Assembly: GCA_033060915.1 (NCBI GenBank)
Contig: CM065382.1
Coordinates: 2,056,501 to 2,120,500, forward strand
Source: Euryodendron excelsum
Taxonomy: Eukaryota > Streptophyta > Magnoliopsida > Ericales > Pentaphylacaceae
DNA: 64,000 nucleotides
Direction of reading: 5' to 3'
Shown here piece after piece: positions 23,591-34,921 of the stretch. The notes below the pieces were generated by a model. It searched no databases, was not told where the DNA came from, and worked only from the letters and a program-made list of their open reading frames with translations. Position 1 is the first letter of the stretch. Every line of letters begins with the position of its first letter. The position numbers and the translations under genes are program-made.

Positions 23591-25125
23591 TTATCAATCG
23601 TGAATATTAACTCATGGCTTAAATTTACATTCTAAAGCAGTATGTCATTTGTTTAGCTTGCTTATCCTAGAAGTTTTTCATTTTGGAGCATCTCCAGCCT
23701 CCAAAAAAGCATTTACTTTGGTCTCATTGCATATCAATGAGTAAAAATATCAACCCAAGATCATAAGATTTCTTCCCAAGTATGTCCACTAAGTCCAGCA
23801 GTGGTTCCTTGTATCCAACCAATAGTGATATTTGATTAGAGGATGTTGCTTGGGTGGAAGTTGGTTTCTTGTCCTTGCTTTCAACTAGCCAAAGTTGTTT
23901 TTGTATTGTTGTTCTGTTTCAGGTTTAGGGAACTTTGGACAAGTTTGGGAATTATTTGCTTTTTATGTGTGCGCTGGTAGCAAGGAAATATGTGTTCGTA
24001 CAAATATGCTCTTTGGAATGATGATAATGTGTCACTCGCTCTTATTTACACCACCTATTACGGACACTTCACACTGTCTCATTTCACTTTGTCAAGAGTA
24101 ACTTCTGTGCAGTTGTGACTAGGCTGTATGCTAAAAATACTTGGTGCATAACAGCTACTAACACCTCTACTACTATACACATTATTGGAACTTTCCCCTC
24201 AATTTATTTGTTGTGGGTGATTTCAGTATATTGGCAGTTTACAACTACCTTTTTCCTCCATATAGATAGGCACGTCGTAATTGCTTAGAGCTTTATTCTT
24301 TTTGTACTCATAAAAATGTGCATATTAGGGATTCAGGGATCTAGATTCTAAACATTTGGCATTATGAATTTGACATGATCACACTTTCTCTCACCAGGTT
24401 TCAGGTGAAAAAGAAGCAATTTTTTCGAAACTTTATGGCCATTATGTTGTTTGGTGCTGTTGGTACATTGATATCCTTCACTATCACTGCATTTGGTATG
24501 TTTGAGGAACTTCATGCTTGCTTTTAGTTGCACAAGTATGTATTATATGCTTTGATAAGCAAAATTAATGGAAAGGCATCAAAAGGGGATGCGACCCAAG
24601 TACAACCACAAAAGACTAAGATAATAACAAAAAGACAGCTGTATAATCACTCAAGTCTTGAAATTCTCTACAAAATCCAATAAACACTCACTAAACTGAA
24701 AAGTGGAATTTTGTCCTTTTGCGTAGTTGGTTCTTGATACAGTGGGCCATCTTTAAACCAATTTTTGGATATTGTAGAAAATTTTGGGTAGTTATTCAGA
24801 GACTTTATAGGTCTTCCTTTGTGTATAACCTTTTTGTACTTGGGTGCACCCCATTGGTGCATTTTCTTTTTAATGAGCATTACTTCTAAAATAATCCAAA
24901 AAATGCTCAGTCATTGGGTTCACCACCCTCGACATTCACCTATACAAAGGGCTTAAGAAAGTAGATTTTAGCTTATAAAGGGATTCCTCCACCCCTTCAA
25001 AGTGGCATTGATTTAATGTAGGAAAGAATAGGAAACTTGGGCCTAAGGCTGCCTACAATAGGAAATGTGGTGGGTTTTACAAATGTTTCTAGAAGGGGGT
25101 AGCAAGAATTTAGGATTTGGGGAGG

Positions 25126-25428
25126 AATATGGCTGGAATATTGCTTGATTTCTGTCTAAATTTCTGAAAAGACAGATTGCATGATTTCTGGAATTAGTGA
25201 TATGAATTCCCTGGGCAGGCACTGTTTTGGGATTTTTAGGTGTTAATTGAAAGGCCCAAAGGTAGAGGAAGGGATTAATATGGCTGGAATATTGCTTGAT
25301 TTCTGTCTAAATTTCTGAAAAGACAGATTGCATGATTTCTGGAATTAGTGATATGAATTCCCTGGGCAGGCACTGTTTTGGGATTTTTAGGTGTTAATTG
25401 AAAGGCCCAAAGGTAGAGGAAGGGATTA
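25126..25428. repeat. Apparently perfect 151-bp tandem duplication
   Basis: 25126-25276 (starting AATATGGCTGGAATATTGC) is followed immediately by what reads as an identical copy, 25277-25427. It lies in an intron of the NHX pseudogene. Identity implies a very recent event or an assembly artefact. Confidence 0.92.
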
Positions 25429-28400
25429 GCATTGATTTGAGCATGATCGGGTAGGGTTTTAGGGCTTAAAAGGGGGCCTGGGGGCTTCTGAACAGTAACC
25501 AGAGAATAATAGGAGTAAGAGAGTGGTAGTAGAAGAAAAAGAGAGGAAGAAGCTCTAGGAATCTCACCTAGAATTTGTTAGCCACCAAGGTAAGGTTGCA
25601 CAAAGAATCACAAAAGCTATAACAAGCTTCTTACAAATTCTCTAAAATTTAATTTCAATGAATATAATGATTCCGTGCATATTTATAGGCTGCTAGACTT
25701 CTATGGTTTAATCCCTGGTTGTTTTATTTTCTGGAATTCTCTTATTTCTACAAGGACTATGATTCTTGACTTAGGAATTTAAGAAATTTTGACTAAATGC
25801 AACCTTGGAAAGGGATTTAGGAATCCAACTAAAACAAATATCCAAATCACTTTGCAGAGCATGATAAAATTATTGGCATCAAAAGTTCCCAATGTATTTA
25901 CAGTCCATCTCATAATCCTCTTCCCTCCCAAAAGGCTCCTTTTTTCTTCCTTTTCTTTTTGCATTTCTGGTTCTTCTTTTTGTTAAGCTTATACACAGAA
26001 ACACCCAAACAACCTGTTAAAACGGGAAGGTTGGGGAAGGTGTATAAGGGGAGACATTTCTGGTTCGTTTTTAATACTTGAAAAACTTCAAAATTCAAAC
26101 ATGCTTCCAGAAGTGTGTGGTAACAGGGTCTTAATTTATAAGTGATAATTTTGTACAATGGTCAATGTGCAGTTCTAAATTTAACTAAAAAAACAGTAAT
26201 TATGTCTGAAACCATGATCATTTGAAGACTTTTTAAGAGATTAGTGATGTTCACAGGCTTGTCTAGCCCACACGTAACCTTTTTTTTAGTTTAGTTTTGT
26301 TTTGTTTTGTTTTTTTTTGCTGTGATAATTTCTCAATATAATATCTATCCTGTGTGATGTCACAGGGTGGATACGATATTCTTTGAATTAATTGGGTTTA
26401 TGCCTGGTTGACAACCTCTGTTACTAGTTCAATTTTGTTATATGATATTTGATTCATCATGCTCATGACTTATAAATCTTGATCCAGGTGCATCACGATT
26501 ATTCAAAAACCTGGATATCGGTTTCCTGGAGATGGGGGATTATCTTGGTACTCTTAATCTTTTTCCATGACTGTTGTTATTGTCGTTATGATAGTTATGA
26601 TAGTTATGATTGTTCCTGTTGTGGCTATCTGTCTTAATGTTCTCCAGTGCTATGTTCGCTCTCCTATCAATGCTCATTTAAGTTCTACACTTCTATGACT
26701 ACACCAACACAACCACTGCTTTCAAAACCGTGATTTGTGCTGCAATGAACCCACCTGATCTGAACTTAAAAGAAATTGTGCCTCCATATATAAACCACAC
26801 CTTTTAAATGGGAAACTGGAGGTATGCTTTTGGTGGTTGTAGGAGTCTATTTTATAGATTGGGTGGCTTATGGTTGAAATTTATAATTATCCGTAGTGCT
26901 TTGTTTTTTTCACTTTGTTTGGCAATAAAACTCCAATCTTTTAATTAATTAAAACATTAAAAGAATGAAAATTTCAATCTCTAGTGTATTTGGAAAAACA
27001 TCGTGCCTTATCCAATTCCTTTATCTCTTGACTTGTTCAAGTGTGAAACTTCAATGCTCGCAGCTATTGGAGCAATCTTATCGGCCACTGATTCAGTTTG
27101 CACCTTGCAGGTATAACTGTCTTTTCAAGTCTATTTTTCTTTCTCAAAAGAGGAGAAAGAAATGAAATTTTTTACTAAATTTTTGTCTATGGGCAGGTGC
27201 TTAATCAGGACGAGACACCTTTGCTGTACAGTCTAGTCTTTGGCGAAGGAGTAGTAAATGATGCCACATCTGTGGTACTTTTCAATGCAATCCAGAGATT
27301 TGATGTCTCCCACATGAACTCAGGCATTGTCTTGCAGTTTATAGGCAATTTTTTATCCTTATTTATCACAAGCACCTTGCTAGGGGTTTTAGTAAGTCTC
27401 TCTCTCTCTGTGACCAAGTTATCTTCATACAGTTCCCCAAGTACTAGCTAGAATCTATTTTGTGTAACGGGTTTGTTAAAGTTCAATGAATTTGAATGCC
27501 TTTTCTTTCTTTTTTTTGGCCCTTTTTTTCTCTCCTTTGATTGAATATCTAATTCCATGAGATAATGTTGAAATTCTTCTCTCCTTCAAGAAGGCTTAAT
27601 TAAAAATTGGAGATAAAGCCCTAAAGAATTTTACTAAAATTTTTAACCATGTGTGAGAAGAAATTTTGTGTGTCCACAATAATCCAGTACACAGAAGGTA
27701 CAGAGAATTTGGCGATCTTATTTCCAAATCTGAAAGAAGTAGAATTGAGGAAAGCTGAGGAAAATCAATGGAAGCCTGAGAAGTTGAGCAGAAGCAAACT
27801 CTAGTAAACCTTTTGCCAGAAGTGCTGTCACCAGTGGAGCCACATGTGAAAATCCTGTACTGGAGGGAAAACTGTGATTTCTTTGTCTCTTTTGAAATAT
27901 CCTAACTCAGTTCTTCAATGGACAGGCAACAGATGTAAATGGATTGCATATTTGCTGGATTTTGGCCTTATTACGAATCCAATCAGTGTGCTGATGGATT
28001 AGATGGATTTGGAATGATAACAGAATGATTAGACCAAAACTTCTAATGGATTTTAGAGTAATGGATCAGATTTGGATCTGATCTGAGCAATTAATAATTC
28101 CCCAGGCAGTGCGTGTGACTAGGTGGTGGTTGTGTGAGATTTTCTTTTATATTTCAATTTACCTTCTTGAAACTATTAGACTTATTCATTACCTTTGAAT
28201 AATCATTGCTTTCAGCATGAAATTAAATTGAATGATATTGTTGTTCTTCGCTATCAGATATTTGTATATTATCTTCTCATCATCCTCTTTGGCTTATTCA
28301 ACTTGTCCCTATCATTAAGAGCCTGACAGAACAACTACTATACCTGTAAATAGTTTTTTTCTTGAGCATATAGTTAATTTTTCTATTTTAGTTCCCTAGC

Positions 28401-31400
28401 ATTTTCCAGAACATTTCTAATCTTCTCCTGTCCTGCTTTTGGACACCTTCAATACTCACACATGGTCTCTGTGTTGGAAAATATGGCTGAGACAGTTAAA
28501 TGGGACACAAACATTTCATATCTGATTTCTTACTCATAAAACTGGTGGGATTTGCTGCAAAAATTCTGTGCACCTAGGCTTTGTTTGGATGAGGAGTTTG
28601 GGGCCAAAAAGGGATTTGAAAGACAGTTTTTAATGTTTCTGTTTGCATAAAAATAATATTTGTTTGTAAATTCTCCTGAAGATTATAAGGAGTGATTATA
28701 GGGTCCCAAATTGGTAATATTTTCAAATTCTTAAAACAAAAGAACTGAGACTTGGGGATTGTTAACCACCTGTGTAACTATAGCACTCCTCTCTTTCAAA
28801 TACCCAGATTTGGGAAAATAGTCCAAATAATTTTTTTTTTTTTTGGATTTTACCATTTCAAAATCTCTGGCACTCTAAAATCCTTTATTCAAACACACAC
28901 TTAGCTTTTTACTGTGGTTTGGGACTGCATAACACACACATGGAAGCTGTCGTAGCTTCTGCCTCCTCTGCTCAAAACTTAATGCATGTTGCTAGCAACA
29001 GGAAGTTGTCTCTTGCTGATAAAAACTTGTTATATTGGTGTAAGAAATTTACTTCTCATACTTGCAGATAGGATTGCTTAGCGCATACATCATTAAAAAG
29101 TTGTACTTTGGCAGTTATGTAAGTGCTGGTCTTTCATTTTGCCTCATTTTGTTCTATTGGAAAATCAAGTTTTCATTTTCGCTTTATTTATTCATTGACT
29201 TAACTCTTCACGGGCAAGTGCTCTTGCATTATTTATTATGATGCAAGTGATCAAATGACTGAATATATCATAATTATGAGAAAAAATAATGGAACAAAAT
29301 CTCATAACAGGTTCAGGTTGGAATCAGTTTTACTGTCTTTTTAGCTATGCAGCATAAGGAAAAGTATGGGTCAGTTGAGTTTTCCTATCTCATTGATTAG
29401 CTTTTCCTAGTAGAGTTCATAATTGAGGATTTGTGGCATAAAATTTGGAAAATCCAATGAGAATTGCTCAGCGGTTTTCAGTTTATTTGTGAATGCTTGA
29501 ACTATATGAGACACAGTCAGGTTTATGCTCGAAAAGATGGTAAATCTTGTATAGTTTGTGAGTTTCTCAAATATATCACGGAGAGCATTTGAGAGATAAT
29601 ACATAAAACTACCATAAATATCTTGTTTACTTAAAGTCGAAGATGAATTTTATCATGGAGAAGAAATAACACAAAAGCTAGTATTCAACTTTTTCCTTTT
29701 CCCAAAAAAATTATAGTAGCTTATACATGCATGCATTTCCACACTTGTGTATGAATAACTCTAATGACTGTTACATGCTCAAATTTCAGGCACCCTACAG
29801 ATTGTGAAGTTGCCCTTATGGCTTTCATGGCTTACCTTTCACATGTGATGGCTGAAGTAAGTTTTGATCAGTTTTTCAGGCACCTTTATGGCCATTAGTA
29901 TTTACTTTTCATTGTATTTCTCTTTTTTTATTTTATTTTATTGAATTTCAGACATTGTCGTACTTCATGATTATGTTGAATATTTTTCTGTAATCCAGCT
30001 GTTTGACTTGAGCGGGATTCTCACTATTTTCTTGTGTGGGATTGTCATGTCGCACTACACCTGGCATAATGTGACTGAAAGTTCAAGAGTAACTACCAAT
30101 GTAAAATTCTCAGGCATACCTTCTCAAAAGTTTGAGTTCCATATTTTACATATAATATTGTATTCCCTGAACAATGGGTTAAGCAGTGAAGTTATATTTA
30201 TTTTGTGGTTCCATTTACTAATTTTTGCAGGCTTGGTTTTGCAACATTGTCATTCGTTGCAGAGATCTTCATCTTCATTTATGTTGGTATGGATGCCCTG
30301 GACATTGAGAAATGAAGATTTGTTAGCAAAAGGTAAGGTCTATGAATCTACAATAGATAGTTGATTTGAAAATAATCTATGCACTGCCCTTCTTTCCTTC
30401 AGCTTGCATTGTGAGTGCTGCAGTTGGAGTCAATTTTATTTTTGTCTTTTCTTCTTTTACTTGTGGAAATTTTATATTTAATTTTGCTCATTCATATTTC
30501 ATTTCTTGATATGCGTCCTATTTCAATTTCTTCAGCCCTGGAAAATCAATTGGGGTGAGCTCAGTTCTGCTTGGCTTGGTTCTCATTGGAATGGCAGCTT
30601 TTGTATTCCCACTATCCTTCTTAATCAACTTAACCAAGAAGTCTAATAGTGAGAAAATTGATTTAAAGCAGCAGGTAAGTGGTTTGGAATATGTTTTTAA
30701 GTTTTTCGGCCTCCTGAGTTGCTTTGTGCAATTAAAAACTGACAAGTAGATAACTATACAGGTTACAAGTTGGTGGGCTGGTCTAATTTGAGGGGCTGTG
30801 TCTATGGCACTTGCTTATAATCAGGTAAAATTTTAACGCACTGTCTATGTGGCACTATGGGCTAAGGTTATAAATGACAAAAGTTGTGCAACCAGAATTC
30901 TTCATGCCTAGTGAGAGGGTGATGAGGTGCAGAGTTTCTATTCTTTCACAAATATAGGACATTTTGGATACGATCGTAAAATTATTCTTATTAATGTCCA
31001 CATGGCTGGACTGAACTTCTTGTAGTCAATAAAAGCAAGAAAATTTGACAAGATGACAAAGATCATATCATGGAAAGCTGAGCAACCCAACCTCTCCATG
31101 GAGTCAATTAATATTTTACTGATGCATTTTGTGACTGTTGACATCTTTGCATAGATTAGTTGCATTGAATATTTCTTCTGTGTGGAAATGATGTTTTGGT
31201 TTTAGAATACAATAGTGAATAAACCATGCCAATGTATTGTGATGATAGTGACATTGCATGCTGAAGCTTGACTGTTAATGTACATGCAGTTTGCAAGATC
31301 TGGTCATACTCAACGGCCAGGAAATGCAATCATGATCACCAGCACCATCACTGTTGTTCTTTTCAGTACCCTGGAATGTCTTCTGGGTTAAAAAGGCCCT

Positions 31401-31552
31401 TCTTTACATACTGGAAAGTCTTTCAATCCAATATTATGTGCTTTGCTCTGAGTTCTAATTGATGTGTTCCTTCTCAGTGCTCCCTTCTCTCTAAGTTTTT
31501 AGCTCAGTATAAATACTGGAACCAAACCTTTGGCATTCTTTTGTGGGTATAT

Positions 31553-31929
31553 ACGAAAATGGGGATAGCCCATGTCCTCGTGTTCCAATGGCCATCATGC
31601 TGGCTGCAGGATTTGTACCTGCCTTGCTCTCCTGCATTAGTTAATAGGTGATATGCTTTTTTTGGTGCATTCTAGCATAGGTGCATGCTTATTGTTTGGT
31701 TGTGCTTTTGATTATTGGGAAAATGGGGAGCCGAGGACAATTACATATTTTGTGTTGTGTAGATAGAAAAAGGGGGAAAGCCTAAGTCCTTGTGTTCCCC
31801 TGGTGATTATGCTGCAAGGTAGGCCACAGGATTGACAGCTACCTTGCTCTCTCACGTTATAAGGTTCAGCTGTATGTTTCGGTCCATGTCTATCATATGG
31901 TTGTGCATTTGATTATCAGGAAATGGGAA
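31553..31929. repeat. Two diverged direct repeats in the last NHX intron
   Basis: 31553-31731 and 31765-31929 share the ordered blocks GGGGATAGCCCATGTCC / GGGGAAAGCCTAAGTCC, TACCTTGCTCTC-like sequence and GGTTGTGCNTTTGATTAT followed by GGRAAATGGG. The spacing is about 205 bp. No coding potential is visible. Confidence 0.75.
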
Positions 31930-32611
31930 CTGATGAGAAACTTGTGCCCAGACACCCTTTGGAGGTGCCTAATATAGTTTTCATAGAAGGTGCATTATAT
32001 AAAAGAGGGCTTTACATAACATGGCATAGTTCAGTCATTAGATCATTGGAAGGTTGCCTGATGATTTGGCTGCAAGTCAGTATGGATCTGCCTTGGTTTG
32101 GCCTTGCACTTATTGAAAACCTAAAAAGTTAATTGACTTGTCCTGTCCATTCATGGCTTCTAAACTTGACATTTACTTGCTAGGTATCCATGGAGTGGCT
32201 TACATTTTTATTATGGTCGACCTCTGATACTGATAGACTGATAGTAATGTTAATTGGCGATTTTTTTTTTTTAATTTTATGTTTTTTTAGGTGTTTGGAA
32301 TGGTGACCAAGCCTCTGGTAAGGTTCTTGCTGCCTCCATCAAAACACTCGGGCAGCATGCTGTCCTCTGAACCACCGAGTCCAAAATCCTTCAGATTGCC
32401 ACTTCTTGGCAGCGGGCAAGATTCAGAGGCTGACATAGGTAGCCACAATATTCCCCGTCCAACCAGTCTACGCATGCTCCTAGGTAACCCCACTCACACT
32501 GTCCATCATTACTGGAGGAAGTTTGATAATGCCTTCATGCGCCCCGTGTGTGGTGGCAGGGGATTTGTGCCATATATTCCTGGCTCACTGATGGAAAGGA
32601 GTGTCCATTAA

Positions 32612-34440
32612 TTCCAATACAAGTAAAACAAAGAAGATAGTGTCCACTTCTGCAGTAAAATTTTTGTTGCCACTAACCTTCAGTTGTGTTATAAATTGAC
32701 GGTTACCGTGTTTATGTTGGGCCCTTGTCGATTGCGTCATTGCGCATGCATATGTACATAAACAGACTTTATATGCATCCTATTGACCCCCGTGTAGCTG
32801 TGGCGGGGTCGTAATTACGTCTTCATTTTCTCAATTTTTGTGGTGATTAAGCTGAGTAAATAAATGCATTATCGCATTAGTAAAATGTTCATTATTGCTC
32901 TTTCCTCGCAACTTAGAGCCTCTTCTGTGCTGTTTTCCGGCAGTGATGTTATTAATTCCTATGATGCTTCACTTTGACGATTATATGCAATGAAATGTTT
33001 GTCAGCCAAACTTCCGAAGAGTATCACAGGTTTGAACGTATTGCAGAAACCACAACACCTTCACACGCATAGTTGCAAGGCACGACTGTAGCTCTAATGC
33101 CGCGTGTTGCGGAATATTGGACACCAATTTGCACAACTAGGCGTTTGATCGATGGTGGCAGCGCCATAGCCCGAATATTTAGTCGTGGTTTTAAGTGGAG
33201 TTGTGTTTTAAATTCCCATAAGCAGTTTAGGAGTGGATGGGCTTTCTGCTCTGGTGCTGCCCAGGCGTTTCCCATTGGGTAGTTTTGGAAGAGAAACTTA
33301 ACGCTGAGTTCGGGTCCAGACACAGGATAAAGGATATTTCAAAGTCCCAGGGGTGACCTCTAACCCATTATTTATCACATGAAGAGCTGGAGATATTTGG
33401 ATGATCTTACCTTATTAGCTTCTGGCCCGAAAACCAAAGAAAAGAAAAGAAAAGATCTTATGGGCCGACAGAGGGCTCCGTTCTATAGTTATTAAAATGA
33501 GAAGTAAAAGCAGTAAAAATTGAGGAAACGAAAATGAGAAACGCGGCTAAAAAATATAAAGAGAAATGGGAAGTAGAAAATGACTGAGAAATTTAGTAAA
33601 AAATTTTTTCAAAATTCAAATGAGATTTTTAAGAAGCTCAATGAAACCTTTGAGAAATTTAGTAGAAACTTTTAAAAAATTTAGTAGTCTTTTAGAAAAC
33701 TTAATGAAAATCTACGCGAATAATTTCATATATATTTAGTTAGAATTTAAAGAAAAAATTGTATAAAAATTAATATTTCAAGTTTTTAAAACGTTTTTTA
33801 AGAATTTCTCTTACGTTTTTTAAAATTTTTTGTTAAGTATCACAAGAATTTTCAAAAAAAAATTTCCGTGTTTTTAAAACATTTTTTTAAAATTTTAAAA
33901 CGAGTTCGTACTGATATTGAAAATGTTTTTTTTTCGAAAACGCATTTTTTCTTTTAAAACGAGTTTTCCGTTCACTACGCTGAGTTCAACAGAAACGAAG
34001 CCCATGCTACAATGGGCCAAAATATTTTTCAGATCAAAAAATGACCCAATAAACTCCAGCATGGTGAACGTACGGTCCCCTCGTCACGGTGGCCATATAT
34101 GTCAAGTCATGGCTTAATAGGTCAAGGTGGGGCTGGCATTTTTGACCGTTGCATACATCCTTTCTTTTTTTGGGCCACGGTGTGTGAGACGCTCCTTGTG
34201 TTACCAAATCTCGGAAATGCCCTTCAACGGCAAGGCTGTCCATTGCACCACAGCGTACAAGTAGGCTTTACGCCGGTCAGCATCGTTTGCAATAACAAAC
34301 AAATGGCCATCTAGATAATGGGCGTCATCGTTTAGGGTAATATAGTCAAATCAAAAGTTTCGGCACGTGTTATTAGCATTGGGGATTTGAACTTTAGAAA
34401 GACGTGGCAGACTCTGATAGGGCCGGATCTACTGAGTAAG
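32612..34440. other. Spacer between the NHX remnant and NET3
   Basis: 32612-33030 is probably the former 3' UTR and flank of the NHX gene. 33020-33350 is less AT-rich, has no recognisable product and ends abruptly. 33480-33990 is an A/T-rich stretch with repeated GAGAAATTTAGTA-like units, similar in style to 48478-48905. No gene is supported. Confidence 0.5.
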
Positions 34441-34520
34441 ACAAATTCGAAACTCGAGGTGGTGTTTAAATTACAAACAGTTGTCTCTCTCTCCCTGATA
34501 TTCAGAGACGACATCGCACA

Positions 34521-34546
34521 TAGAGAGAGAGAGAGAGAGAGAGAGA
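34521..34546. repeat. (GA)n tract in the NET3 5' leader
   Basis: About thirteen GA dinucleotides lie in the inferred first, non-coding exon of NET3. That exon appears to end TTTCAG|GTACGT at 34603, with an acceptor GTTTGAAG just before 34909, making a 5' UTR intron of about 300 bases. Confidence 0.6.
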
Positions 34547-34921
34547 CCTCTGCCACTGGCGTTTCTGCTTCTTCTCCGGAGGAAACGAAGATAAATCTTT
34601 CAGGTACGTCTCTCTCTACAAAACTCTTTAGCAGCGACTTTTGATAGCAAAAGGGGGTAATTTCGTCATTTAAAAGCTCTTGCTTAGTGGGAGTGGGAGT
34701 CTCACGAGTCACGATTCTCACCTAGTAATACTCTGCGGTCTTTGGCGTTTCTCACCTAGGTAGGTAGTCTCCACTAAAATGACGAAAATACTCTTATCAG
34801 TTTGTACTTGGTAACCATTAAAATGGCCAGCATAATGAGGTTAATCTCGTCATTTAACAATTGTTTTGTATTTGAATTCGTGGCTCTCTCTGCTTCTGTG
34901 TTTGAAGGTGAAAGAGAGAAA

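Larger units (their letters stand above)
21361..32611 (+). pseudogene. Decayed vacuolar Na+/H+ antiporter gene (NHX1/NHX2 type)
   Basis: Exon remnants are 21361-21450 plus 21815-21839, then 24398-24495, 26488-26547, 27064-27110, 27197-27391, 29068-29114, 29790-29856, 29999-30099, 30231-30332, 30536-30674, 30762-30824, 31290-31373 and 32291-32611. Joined in family frame they read as a plant vacuolar cation/H+ exchanger: FQVKKKQFFRNF, ATDSVCTLQ, NQDETPLLYSLVFGEG, SHYTWHNVTESSR and LFLPPS-like tail through HHYWRKFDNAFMRP. Lesions: no first exons; a MITE inside the amiloride-motif exon; lost splice donors after 21839, 29114 (TT), 30099 (extra T) and 31373 (GA); TGA at 30313-30315 where Trp is expected; TGA at 30789-30791 where the Arg of an RGAVSMA motif is expected. 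Several introns carry transposon debris. Intact family members are about 540 residues with 12 or so membrane segments and load Na+/K+ into the vacuole. Confidence 0.88.
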
